This document shows positions 33,365 through 42,050 of a DNA stretch of 64,000 nucleotides, piece after piece. A program made the translations under genes and the position numbers. The stretch spans positions 434,001 through 498,000 of the forward strand of contig CAVVVG010000005.1 of the NCBI GenBank assembly GCA_963751615.1, written 5' to 3'. This DNA is from Palsa-892 sp963751615 (GTDB lineage Bacteria; Pseudomonadota; Alphaproteobacteria; Rhizobiales; Xanthobacteraceae). Numbering within the stretch: position 1 is the stretch's first letter; each line of letters begins with the position of its first letter. The notes under the pieces were generated by a model that saw only the letters and a program-made list of their open reading frames with translations, had not been told where the DNA came from and did no database searches.

Positions 33365-33592
33365 ATGTCAAAAGTGAAAGCTGACCGTTTTCGCATGATG
33401 GCCGCTGAATGCCGACGTCAGGCAGAACTTGCAATGGAAGAACACGAATTCCGAGAAATGCAGGAACGTCTGGCACACTCGTATGTCGCGTTGGCCGAAA
33501 CCGAGGATTGGCTCGACGGCAGAAACGTCGCGGTAAGCGACACGCCGCTCGCGCCCACTGCAAGCAACGGTCCTCTCGTCGAGGCGGCCTAA
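33365..33592 (+). CDS. Hypothetical small helical protein
   Basis: A 75-residue protein from ATG 33365, chosen for the strong GGTAGGAG ribosome site; the frame is open further upstream but without such a site. It starts MSKVKADRFRMMAAECRRQA and continues with charged helices rich in Glu, Met and Arg (EEHEFREMQERLAHSYVALAETEDWL), then a low-complexity tail. Similar short proteins appear widely in Bradyrhizobium relatives, without known function. Its stop overlaps the stop of the converging ggt gene (CTAA). Confidence 0.6.
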   Translation: MSKVKADRFRMMAAECRRQAELAMEEHEFREMQERLAHSYVALAETEDWLDGRNVAVSDTPLAPTASNGPLVEAA

Positions 33593-35373
33593 AAGCCCTC
33601 CGCTTTCGCCGCGCGCGAACGCGGGTCGGCCACACCCTGCAAATTTTTTTTCGTGATAAGAATAGAGTTTGCGGCGCCCCAGGTTGGGCCCTGCGAAACT
33701 TTGTTACCGCGGCGCTGTAGGAGCCAGATGATGTCCGGCGGAACATCGGGTTCCGCGCGCACTTCGTCGGGTAGCCACTGGTGATGCAAGCGGGGCGCAG
33801 CGACCGCATCGGCAAGGCTCATTTTATAATCGAGCAAGTTTACGATGACGTTCGCAACTGTTGTGATTATGCGGCTTCCGCCCGGTGAGCCGGTAACCAG
33901 CACAAGTTGGTCTCCATTTAACACGAACGTAGGGGTCATCGAGGATAATGGCCTCTTGCCCGGACCAGGCGCATTGGCCTCACCGCCAACCAGTCCAAAA
34001 GCATTTGGCGCCCCGGGCTTCGCGGCGAAATCATCAAGCTCGTTATTGAGTAGCACGCCTGTACCTTCAGCGACCAATCCGATGCCGTAGCGAAGATTGA
34101 GCGTATAGGTGTTCGCGACCGCATTCCCATCTTTATCCACGATCGAATAGTGCGTCGTGTGGTCGCCCTCGAAAGCAAGCGGGCTGCCCGCCCTGATGTC
34201 GACAGCAGCTCTCGCGTGATCCGGGTCGATCTGTTTTCGCAATTCGCCTGCATATTGCTTGGAAATCAATCCTGCCACTGGAATTTTTATATAATCAGGA
34301 TCGCCCAGGAATTGCGCCCGATCTGCATAAGCGAGTTTCATCGCTTCGACCCGAATATGCGCCGCCTGCCCGGATGCTGGCCCCAACGGCGCGAGATCGA
34401 AACCATCAAGAATATTTAAGATCTGAATCAAATGAACACCGCCCGACGAAGGCGGCGGCATCGAGACAATATCGTAGTCGTGATAATTCCCACGCAAGGG
34501 TTTCCGTTCTACTGCTTCATACTGCGCGAGGTCTTCCGTGGTCATAATGCCACCCGCCATTCGCACGCTTCGCACAATCGCTTCTGCGATTGGTCCCTGA
34601 TAAAACGCTTTCGGCCCCTGCTGTGCGATCGCTTCGAGCGTATCGGCGAGATCACGTTGAACGAACAGCTCGTCTTTTTGTGGCGTCGAACCATTGCTCC
34701 GTAGAAATATCTGCGAGGAAGAAGGCCAGCGCGCCAGAATATCCTTCGATTTTGCGATCGAATCGGAGAGTTCGGCGTCCACGATGAGGCCTTCACGCGC
34801 GAGTTTTATTGCCGGGGCAATCAATTCCGCGAGCGTGAACTTGCCGGAGCCATATTTCTGATGGGCGAGCGCCAAACCGGCAACTGTTCCTGGCACACCA
34901 ACAGCAAGGCCTTCTTCACGCGATTTTCGAGGATCAGCTTCTCCCAGCACATCGAGAAAGATTTCTTTCGTCGTAGCGAACGGCGCCATTTCGCGATAGT
35001 CGATGGCAATCATTTGATTGCCTTGTGCAAGCCGTACAAGCATGAAGCCACCGCCGCCAATATTTCCCGCGTTCGGAAACGTCACTGCCAACGCGAAGCC
35101 GACGGCGACGGCGGCATCGACTGCATTGCCACCTTTTTTCAAAATCTCAACGCCAATTCCTGTCGCACGCGCCTCTTCGGTGACCACCATTCCATTGGAG
35201 CCGATAACCGTCTGGCTTTTCAGCGCGGTGGAAGCTAGCGTCTTGGTTGCCGTACCTTGCGCGACGGCCTGCGGCGCGAGCAAAAGCACGCACACAAGTA
35301 TCAGCAAGCCACGGATATATGGGGATATCCGCGTTGAATTTAGCGCTTTCCGAATGACACTCTCCCTTAACAA
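33589..35373 (-). CDS. ggt: Gamma-glutamyltransferase
   Basis: GGT cleaves the gamma-glutamyl bond of glutathione in the periplasm and is made as a precursor that cuts itself. The protein has 594 residues from a TTG at 35373, preceded by AGGG; the exact start is uncertain. A signal peptide follows (GLLILVCVLLLAPQAVA, cut before QG). The large-subunit region has GNAVDAAVAVGFALAV and IGGGGFMLV; the nucleophile is the first Thr of TTHYSIVDKDGNAVANTYT, where the precursor splits; GSPGGSRII lies near the end. Further upstream the frame is open but it is the antisense of the tmRNA acceptor piece and is not coding. Confidence 0.92.
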   Translation of the reverse strand: MLRESVIRKALNSTRISPYIRGLLILVCVLLLAPQAVAQGTATKTLASTALKSQTVIGSNGMVVTEEARATGIGVEILKKGGNAVDAAVAVGFALAVTFPNAGNIGGGGFMLVRLAQGNQMIAIDYREMAPFATTKEIFLDVLGEADPRKSREEGLAVGVPGTVAGLALAHQKYGSGKFTLAELIAPAIKLAREGLIVDAELSDSIAKSKDILARWPSSSQIFLRSNGSTPQKDELFVQRDLADTLEAIAQQGPKAFYQGPIAEAIVRSVRMAGGIMTTEDLAQYEAVERKPLRGNYHDYDIVSMPPPSSGGVHLIQILNILDGFDLAPLGPASGQAAHIRVEAMKLAYADRAQFLGDPDYIKIPVAGLISKQYAGELRKQIDPDHARAAVDIRAGSPLAFEGDHTTHYSIVDKDGNAVANTYTLNLRYGIGLVAEGTGVLLNNELDDFAAKPGAPNAFGLVGGEANAPGPGKRPLSSMTPTFVLNGDQLVLVTGSPGGSRIITTVANVIVNLLDYKMSLADAVAAPRLHHQWLPDEVRAEPDVPPDIIWLLQRRGNKVSQGPTWGAANSILITKKNLQGVADPRSRAAKAEGF

Positions 35374-35419
35374 CTCAGCCCTTTTTTTGCCGTTCCGGCA
35401 TGCATATATTCTATCTGTT

Positions 35420-35736
35420 GGCGCAAGCCAGCTATGGCAATAAACGCACGTCGTAATAAACCATTCGGACCCGGGGGCAGTACCCGGCGCCTCCACCAAA
35501 TCCCGTTCCACCGGAAACGATCCGGGACTCGGCGGGGGCGATATAGGATCGACGAGGGTGTAAAGGGCGAGGCTTTTGCTCGGGATGGCTCCGTCGTTAT
35601 CGGGCCATGCATAGTTGCAAACGACAACTACGCTCCGGTTGCTCAGGCCGCGTAAGCGGTTTGAAATACCGAAATTAAGCCCTGAGGGTTAGCACTTTCA
35701 GGCGGGGTCCGGGGGCACCTGGCAACAGAAGCCCCC
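35420..35736 (+). ncRNA. ssrA: tmRNA, circularly permuted two-piece form
   Basis: tmRNA rescues stalled ribosomes and adds a degradation tag. The acceptor piece comes first: CGGAC (35466-35470), a T-arm of 5+7+5 (35471-35487), the 3' acceptor strand CGCCTCC, discriminator A and CCA ending at 35498. After a 35-base intervening segment the coding piece starts at 35534 with GGGGGCG, which pairs with CGCCTCC and gives the G3-U70 pair read by alanyl-tRNA synthetase. The tag frame 35617-35655 reads ANDNYAPVAQAA then TAA. GTCCG at 35707-35711 pairs back to CGGAC. The order is the permuted form known from alphaproteobacteria. The outer ends are estimates. Confidence 0.95.
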
Positions 35737-35747
35737 ACTTACTTTTT
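35711..35747 (+). terminator. Hairpin and T run at the end of ssrA
   Basis: GGGGGC and GCCCCC form a 6-bp stem with a 14-base loop, followed after six bases by TTTTT at 35743-35747. It may be both the last helix of the tmRNA coding piece and the transcription terminator, 52 bases before sspB. Confidence 0.6.
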
Positions 35748-35799
35748 AATACAAATTTGAACTTGGCGAAGGCAGGCGGAATCGGCTTCACTACCACCC

Positions 35800-36423
35800 A
35801 TGGCTGATTTGATTAGATACGATCTGCTGGCTCAGGACGCATTGCGCGGCGTCGTCAAAAAAGTTCTGTCCAATGTGGCGAAAAGTGGCTTGCCGGGTGA
35901 TCATCATTTCTTTGTTGCGTTCGACACGAATGCCAAAGGCGTGAAAATGTCGACCCGCCTAAAATCGAAATATCCCGAGGAAATGACGATCATCTTGCAA
36001 CATCAGTTCTGGGATTTGATCGTTGGCGAAATTAATTTTGAAGTTGGGCTTTCGTTTAACGGCATTCCCGAAAAACTGGTAATTCCTTTTGAAGCTATCA
36101 AGGGCTTCTTCGATCCTTCAGTTCAGTTCGGCCTGCAATTTGAAACCATTACCGAGGTGCAAGCCATGCCGGCTATGGCCGCCAACGAAGCCGAGGCAGG
36201 CAAAACTGCCGACGCTGGATCGGCAACACGCTCGGCACCGCGAGGTGCCGCATCCGAGCCGGAAGAGATGCCAAGAGCCGCGACATCGGTTCCTTCTACC
36301 CGCGCGAAAAAGAAGTCGATTCCGCAGGCCACGGAAAAGACTGGTGAGAAATCCACGAAAATAGCATCCGATAAATTGGGCAGCGCCGAAGTCGTCAGTC
36401 TCGAAAAGTTTCGCAAAAAGTGA
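35800..36423 (+). CDS. sspB: ClpXP adaptor SspB (alphaproteobacterial type)
   Basis: SspB binds the ssrA tag and hands tagged proteins to the ClpXP protease. The 207 residues have an N-terminal tag-binding domain (about 1-125: IRYDLLAQDALRGVVKKVL, HHFFVAFDT, LQHQFWDLIV, FNGIPEKLVIPFEAIKGFFDPS). A charged, Ala/Ser/Lys-rich linker follows, and the extreme C terminus AEVVSLEKFRKK is the ClpX-docking peptide. It lies directly downstream of the ssrA gene that makes its substrate tag, and its stop overlaps the folA GTG start. Strong call. Confidence 0.95.
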   Translation: MADLIRYDLLAQDALRGVVKKVLSNVAKSGLPGDHHFFVAFDTNAKGVKMSTRLKSKYPEEMTIILQHQFWDLIVGEINFEVGLSFNGIPEKLVIPFEAIKGFFDPSVQFGLQFETITEVQAMPAMAANEAEAGKTADAGSATRSAPRGAASEPEEMPRAATSVPSTRAKKKSIPQATEKTGEKSTKIASDKLGSAEVVSLEKFRKK

Positions 36424-36944
36424 GGACTTCACCTCGCCTCGTGCTTGTCGCTGCGGTCGCCGAGAACGGCGTGATCGGCCGCAACGGGCGATTGCCCTGG
36501 AAAATTCCTGGTGACTTGAAGCATTTTAAACAATTAACAATGGGGAAACCCGTGGTGATGGGCCGCCGTACCTATGAATCGATGGGTGGCCCGTTGAAGG
36601 GACGGGTGAATATCGTACTGACGCGCGACAAAACCTATAAGGCCAAGGGTGCGATCGTAGTGAAAGATTTAAATTCAGCGCTTGAGCTAGCGGTGAAAAA
36701 GGCCGCCAAGGAAAAGACCGACGAGATTGCGATCATTGGCGGCAATGGAGTGTTCGCGGAAACCTTACCACACGCTTTTCGGCTGGAGATCACGGAAGTT
36801 CATGGCACGCCTGAGGGCGATGCCCATTTTCCAAAGTTCGATAAGGCGGAATGGAAAGAAGTCCGGCGTGACGGACCGCAGCAAGGAAAAAACGACTCCC
36901 ATCCTTATACGTTCATCACCTATGAACGATGCCAAGCGGACTGA
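36420..36944 (+). CDS. folA: Dihydrofolate reductase
   Basis: FolA reduces dihydrofolate to tetrahydrofolate with NADPH. The 174 residues start at a GTG that overlaps the sspB stop (GTGA). Family marks are ENGVIGRNGRLPWKIPGDLKHF with acidic catalytic Asp32, MGRRTYESMG near 47, IIGGNGVF near 105, and the C-terminal YTFITYER strand. It supports thymidylate synthase, which makes dihydrofolate; thyA itself is about 10 kb to the left and on the other strand. The call is secure. Confidence 0.96.
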   Translation: MRTSPRLVLVAAVAENGVIGRNGRLPWKIPGDLKHFKQLTMGKPVVMGRRTYESMGGPLKGRVNIVLTRDKTYKAKGAIVVKDLNSALELAVKKAAKEKTDEIAIIGGNGVFAETLPHAFRLEITEVHGTPEGDAHFPKFDKAEWKEVRRDGPQQGKNDSHPYTFITYERCQAD

Positions 36945-36947
36945 AAA

Positions 36948-39900
36948 TTATTGCAGCGACTGATTAAGGTGTGTCGGTCGTGGAGAACCGGGCGCGGGTC
37001 CAATGTCGATCGGCGGCGGTAACACCGGCACGATTGAAGATGCAGGATCGCTGGGACGTTTCCGCGGGAGTGGTGCGGCTGGAAGAACCGTGGGCACCGG
37101 CACCAGCGAAGTTTCGGTAGCAGACGATTGAGCCGATGGCGGCCTATCACGCCCGTCGAGCTTGCGCATTTCAATGTCCATCGCACGAAGAGCGAGAACA
37201 ACTACGAGCGGCCCAGCATCAATGCTTCGCTCGGGCTCGGATAACGGTCCGCGCCAGCGAACCGTTGCCGCCGGGCGCGCACTCATTCCTTTCGGGGCAG
37301 CGCCCTCGAATTCAAATGCTGCGTCTAACTCAAGTTTTGAAATATCAAAAATCGCTTCGGAAATGACCTGCGTCGGCCCAACAGCGGCTTTCAGCTTACC
37401 GCTACGAGCGACGCCAGCGGCGACAACAATCGGCCCTTCTATCTTAGTGATCTTCAAAGGGCCTCGAGCCATCGCCTTGTTCAGAAGCGCGCTTGTGCTC
37501 AGTTCATCGGGTGGCGAAACGTTCGCCGTAAACGCAAGTACTTTGTCGAGCGCATCGGGGTCTAGCCTTTCGATCTCGAATGCCTCAACCGAAAACTTTC
37601 CCTGTCCGGCGAGATTGGCCGCGAGTGAGGCGGGATTCGCACCCTGTCCCGCAAGATCGATAGTCAACGTCACCTTCCCATGCGCAGCCGAACGCCAAGA
37701 ACCCGGAGCAATCAACCGCGCAATGTCGGCTGAAACAATCGAAACTTTGCCGGCAAGCGACAATGCATCACCGCGCACTAATCGCCCTTGCGCTGAAAGT
37801 CTTCCACCCGCGAGGTCGCCGGAAAATTCCTCAACTATCGCTTGGTCGGGATCAAATTTTAGTTTTAGCCTCGCACCATTCGCGACGAGAGGACCAGTCA
37901 GACCGAACGCTGCACTCTCCAGTTGCAACGTTCCGCTCAAATTTCCAAATGGACGCGGCCCTAGCGCACGGTCTGGCCACGGCGCACCTTCTTCTGCCTT
38001 GCCAATCGCAAGCGCAAAAAGAGTTGGAAGATTCGCGTGGTTAAACGACATTTCGCCCGAAACCTGGGGACGATCCACGCCACTCAAGGCAAAACGACCT
38101 TTGGCACGAATTTCACCGAAATTGAGAATAACGTCCTCAAGGGCAATGCCCTCATTCGTGCGCACCAGTCGCGCAACAGCATTCGTGGGCACCACCGAAT
38201 TCGAAACGCGTGCTGCGGCGATCGATAACGCGCGCACGTCACTTGACTGGAGTTTGAAGGTCACGCGAGGTTCGGCGCGCCCATCCTCGGTAAGACGAAT
38301 ATCCCCTTCAGCGGTCAGCTTAACACTAGGGAAGGTCAAACTCGCTCCAATTGGCCGGGCGTCATTCTTACGAGCCTCGAGCTTTCCTTCAAAATGACCC
38401 TGACCTGCCTGCATCTCCGGCGCTGGAAGGCCCAGTAGCGAAACGATTCGCGACGCATCTCGCGCGTCAATCGTCAAATGCGCATCAACGATCGACCTTG
38501 ATTCTATATCGACGTTCGCGTCCAGCTTTTGTTGTGTTTCGTTTGCATTCCCAGCGACCTCAAGTGCAAACCGAGGGTCCAGACCATCACCGCTCATTGT
38601 GCCCTCAAGTCGCAGTGGAAGACCCGCCGAAACGATTCTCTTTGCATAAGCGGCGCCATCGCCCGTGCCGCCCATCGCTCCGACAAGAACATTCAAGCCT
38701 TCGGCACGCGTTGCTTCTAACGCGAAATTGATTTTCCCCGCTGGCCGCTCAAAGAACGAAGCAACATGTCCATTGGCGCGTGCGTTGAGACCAGCGAAAT
38801 CCTCCAAGGTCAAACGTTCGAGTGAAACTTCACCCCCTATTTCGGAAAAAGATACATCGAATCGACGTGCCGTTTGACCAAATAGCTTTGGCGTCAAAAC
38901 TTTGAGCGCAAACATCAAGTCCACTGAGGGAAAATCGGCGCGAGGCCTCTGCAATAGCGATGCAAACAGTCTCAGGTCGAGGGCATCCGCATCCAATTTC
39001 GCCGCAACGCGCGCGCGCCTGTCGCGGTCGGGGAACAGATACGCCGCAGCTCCTCCCATTTTCGATCCGGCATAGGTCAAATTCAGCGGCTCAAGACTCA
39101 GCTGTTTTTTCGAAGCCTGCAATCGGCCTTCGAGGCTGGCGGGACCACCCTGGTCAAATGAAATGCCCGCTTTTTCAAGTCCAAGCCAATTCGACAGGGC
39201 AAACGCATCTTCTGCGGTTATTTTCATTGAACCGCTGAAGGCCGCATCATTTACGGAACCAGTGACATTGACCGAACCGCGCCCCGGCAGCTTCGCTTCG
39301 AGCATTTCCGGCGCGACAAAGCCTTCACGTAACAAAAGCTGCAAACGAAAATCGCGCACCGTTCCGCCATTCACGGCAATCTGCCCTATCGAAACGCCAA
39401 TCTTGCCCGCAAAGGGCAGCGCCGTAGCAAGAGCCCATAAATCGTTAAGCGGAGATAAGTCTTGAGCAAGTTTTCCGCTATCGCGCGGACGGTCGAGATC
39501 AATACGAGACGAGGATACTTTTGCGTCGAACGTGCCACCCTTTCGCGGCTCAAAATTAGCATTTCCCGAAAGCTCGATAGCCGGTTCATCGCCGAGCGAA
39601 ACCTCCAGTTGTTCGAGAGCAACGGTCTGCAGATTTGCTTTGGCGTTTGCCGCGAGTTTCCAGGGCAAATTCGAGGGGCTTCGTCCTTCGAGCAAAAGTT
39701 TTCCGCTGAATTGAGGAAACGCATCCGTCAGCGAAAGATTTCCTTCCGCCACTAGCGAGCTGTTGTCGTCCGGCCACGAAACTGCAAGGCGAATTTTTCC
39801 GCTGCCATCTACCCCGAACTGGCCAGACGATGCGTGCACAGCAATCGGTTGACCATTCCATGTAGCGCTAGCGTCCAGCTTCAACGGACCAGTCCGCGAT

Positions 39901-40403
39901 TGCAACTCGCCGGTGCCGGTAAAATTCTCGTATCTCGTTTCCCCGACTCCCGTCCGAGTGATCACGAGCAAACCTGATTTTACCTCAATACGCGAAATCA
40001 AAATGGAGTCCGAGATCGGCTGAGCGCTGGTTCCGAATTTAATCTTCCCGCGGTCATCCAGGGAAATACGAATGTTTGCGTTCGAGAGAAAAAGTTCTTC
40101 CGCCTCGACTGAACCGCGCATCAACGCGCCAAGCGAAAACCTTCCGTGAAGTATTGCCGCTTTTAGCCCAGTGCCCTCTTCCGACTCTCCGATCGTGACG
40201 TCGCGCAGTGTGAAGGCCGGAATCGGCAGAATTGCCGCGTCGATCGACCCTTTGATGACGACGGGCGCACCGACAAGCGCGCTTGCGCGCTGCTCAAAAA
40301 TCGAGCGCCAGACATTCCAGTCGACGAACAAGGGCGCCGCGAACGCGGTGACAATCGCTACAATCAGCGCCAGTCCGATGCTAAGCAATGTATTCTGCAC
40401 CAC
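36948..40403 (-). CDS. AsmA family protein
   Basis: AsmA-like proteins are long periplasmic beta-groove proteins anchored in the inner membrane that move phospholipids towards the outer membrane. The 1151 residues start at GTG 40403 (or the next GTG). One membrane anchor lies at residues 3-25, followed by the AsmA start VDWNVWRSIFEQRASALVGAPVVIKGSIDAAILPIPAFTLRDVTIG (key parts VIKGSID and FTLRDV). The body is a repetitive beta-rich sequence, and a C-terminal AsmA_2-like region around KVTLTIDLAGQG is followed by a Pro-rich tail. It converges on folA with three bases between. Lipid transport is inferred from the family. Confidence 0.88.
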   Translation of the reverse strand: MVQNTLLSIGLALIVAIVTAFAAPLFVDWNVWRSIFEQRASALVGAPVVIKGSIDAAILPIPAFTLRDVTIGESEEGTGLKAAILHGRFSLGALMRGSVEAEELFLSNANIRISLDDRGKIKFGTSAQPISDSILISRIEVKSGLLVITRTGVGETRYENFTGTGELQSRTGPLKLDASATWNGQPIAVHASSGQFGVDGSGKIRLAVSWPDDNSSLVAEGNLSLTDAFPQFSGKLLLEGRSPSNLPWKLAANAKANLQTVALEQLEVSLGDEPAIELSGNANFEPRKGGTFDAKVSSSRIDLDRPRDSGKLAQDLSPLNDLWALATALPFAGKIGVSIGQIAVNGGTVRDFRLQLLLREGFVAPEMLEAKLPGRGSVNVTGSVNDAAFSGSMKITAEDAFALSNWLGLEKAGISFDQGGPASLEGRLQASKKQLSLEPLNLTYAGSKMGGAAAYLFPDRDRRARVAAKLDADALDLRLFASLLQRPRADFPSVDLMFALKVLTPKLFGQTARRFDVSFSEIGGEVSLERLTLEDFAGLNARANGHVASFFERPAGKINFALEATRAEGLNVLVGAMGGTGDGAAYAKRIVSAGLPLRLEGTMSGDGLDPRFALEVAGNANETQQKLDANVDIESRSIVDAHLTIDARDASRIVSLLGLPAPEMQAGQGHFEGKLEARKNDARPIGASLTFPSVKLTAEGDIRLTEDGRAEPRVTFKLQSSDVRALSIAAARVSNSVVPTNAVARLVRTNEGIALEDVILNFGEIRAKGRFALSGVDRPQVSGEMSFNHANLPTLFALAIGKAEEGAPWPDRALGPRPFGNLSGTLQLESAAFGLTGPLVANGARLKLKFDPDQAIVEEFSGDLAGGRLSAQGRLVRGDALSLAGKVSIVSADIARLIAPGSWRSAAHGKVTLTIDLAGQGANPASLAANLAGQGKFSVEAFEIERLDPDALDKVLAFTANVSPPDELSTSALLNKAMARGPLKITKIEGPIVVAAGVARSGKLKAAVGPTQVISEAIFDISKLELDAAFEFEGAAPKGMSARPAATVRWRGPLSEPERSIDAGPLVVVLALRAMDIEMRKLDGRDRPPSAQSSATETSLVPVPTVLPAAPLPRKRPSDPASSIVPVLPPPIDIGPAPGSPRPTHLNQSLQ

Positions 40404-40514
40404 CAGCTCCCGAGACCGTTTCCGTCTAGCAATGGCATGGGTCGAGGATGCTTTGGATAGCGAATACTTAGAGCGTTTATGAGGCTGCCCGGCGAAAATT
40501 GCGGCGGGAAAATG

Positions 40515-41921
40515 TCAAATGGAGATGATCTTTCCCGGATTCATGATGTTATCCGGGTCGAGAGCACGCTTGATGGTCCGCATCACCTCAAGACCAACCT
40601 TGCCGTGCTCCGCCTCAATATATTTCATCTTACCTTGGCCAACGCCGTGTTCGCCGGTACACGTTCCATCCATAGAGAGAGAGCGCTGTACCAACCGCTC
40701 ATGAAATTTTCGCGCCCGGGAGACCTCGTCGGCGTCCGACATATCCATGAGAACGGACACATGGAAATTTCCATCGCCGACATGCCCGACGATGGGCGCG
40801 ACCAGTTTCAACTCATGAATGTCTCGTTGCGTCGCGGTGACGCATTCTGCGAGGCGCGAAATAGGCACGCATACATCGGTGGCGAAACCGCGTGCGCCCT
40901 GGCGCATTCCAAAGACCGCCCAGTACGCGTCATGCCGGGCCTGCCAAAGGCGCGTCCGATCCTCGACCTTCGTTGCCCAATCAAATGGCCCCCCGCCGAA
41001 GTCTTCGGCGATTTCACCAAAACGCTTCGATTGTTCCGCAACGCTGGCTTCCGATCCGTGAAATTCGAGAAACAAGGTCGGTGTTTCCTTGAGGTGGAGT
41101 TTCGAATAGGCGTTGCTCGCTTTCACTTGCAATTCATCGAGTAACTCGATCCGGGCAACCGGAATGCCGGACTGAATTGTCGCGATCGTCGTTTTGCACG
41201 CCGCCTCCACTGAGGGAAAAGGACAAACTCCCGCCGAAATCGCTTCAGGGATGCCCGCAAGTTTGAGTGTAATCTCGGTGATCACACCAAGCGTTCCTTC
41301 CGAGCCGACGAACAGTCGCGTGAGGTCGTACCCAGCCGATGATTTTTTTGCACGACGCGCTGTTGTAACCACCTCACCGTTTGCAAGTACGGCTTTGAGC
41401 GAAAGCACATTGTCTTTCATCGTTCCATATCGCACAGCATTTGTGCCCGACGCGCGAGTCGCGGTCATGCCACCGAGCGAAGCGTCCGCTCCCGGATCAA
41501 TAGGGAAGAAAAGGCCCTGATCGCGCAAATGTTCGTTCAACTTTTTGCGCGTAACGCCAGGTTCCACGACGCAGTCGAGATCCTCTGCATGAACTGCAAG
41601 CACGCGATTCATTTCCAGCAGATCAATAGAAACGCCACCAAGCGGCGCGTTGACATGTCCCTCCAGTGAGGTGCCGGTCCCGAATGGGATCACCGGCACC
41701 TTATGCTCGGCGCAAATCGCGACCGTTGCCTGTACGTCCTCCGTGGAGGCAACGTAAATAACGGCGTCTGGCGGCTCGTTCGGCAGCCATGTCGTGTTGT
41801 TCGCATGCTGTTGACGAACCGCATCCGAGGTCACCAATTTGTTGCCGAAACGCCGCGCCAGCGCAGCTTTTACGCGATCAATAGCCGCGGGTTGCGGCTT
41901 ACGAAGAGCTGTTTCAGCCAT
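40515..41921 (-). CDS. FAD-linked oxidase (D-lactate dehydrogenase/GlcD family)
   Basis: A 468-residue flavoprotein of the VAO type. The FAD domain shows PVIPFGTGTSLEGHVNAPLGGVSIDL (key part PFGTGTSLEGHV) near 90 and DPGADASLGGMTATRASGTNAVRYGTMKDNVL near 140. The C-terminal domain has GHVGDGNFHVSVLMD and ends with CTGEHGVGQGKMKYIEAEHG, typical of D-2-hydroxyacid dehydrogenases such as cytochrome-linked D-lactate dehydrogenase (LDHD) and GlcD. No GlcE or GlcF partners lie nearby, so a single-subunit D-lactate or D-2-hydroxyacid dehydrogenase is more likely than glycolate oxidase. Substrate remains open. Confidence 0.88.
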   Translation of the reverse strand: MAETALRKPQPAAIDRVKAALARRFGNKLVTSDAVRQQHANNTTWLPNEPPDAVIYVASTEDVQATVAICAEHKVPVIPFGTGTSLEGHVNAPLGGVSIDLLEMNRVLAVHAEDLDCVVEPGVTRKKLNEHLRDQGLFFPIDPGADASLGGMTATRASGTNAVRYGTMKDNVLSLKAVLANGEVVTTARRAKKSSAGYDLTRLFVGSEGTLGVITEITLKLAGIPEAISAGVCPFPSVEAACKTTIATIQSGIPVARIELLDELQVKASNAYSKLHLKETPTLFLEFHGSEASVAEQSKRFGEIAEDFGGGPFDWATKVEDRTRLWQARHDAYWAVFGMRQGARGFATDVCVPISRLAECVTATQRDIHELKLVAPIVGHVGDGNFHVSVLMDMSDADEVSRARKFHERLVQRSLSMDGTCTGEHGVGQGKMKYIEAEHGKVGLEVMRTIKRALDPDNIMNPGKIISI

Positions 41922-42050
41922 TGGCGTTCTCCCTCAAGCAACATGAGATTAGCATGGGGCGCTACTCGCCGGACAAGCGGCCCATTGCGTGTTTTTGTTC
42001 TGCAATGCATTATTTCGCGTACATCAAAGATCAAGAATACGCCAACGGTG

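Noticed and set aside
35374..35511. Upstream extension of ggt to an ATG at 35511
   Set aside because: The region is the antisense of the tmRNA acceptor piece; the signal peptide starts well downstream.
35434..35655. A 73-residue plus-strand frame ending in the tmRNA tag
   Set aside because: Only the last 12 codons are translated, from the GCA resume codon; the rest is structured RNA and the spacer between the two pieces.
37162..38397. A 411-residue plus-strand frame inside the AsmA gene
   Set aside because: It is antisense to a well-supported gene, has biased Ser/Pro/Arg composition and no recognisable domain.
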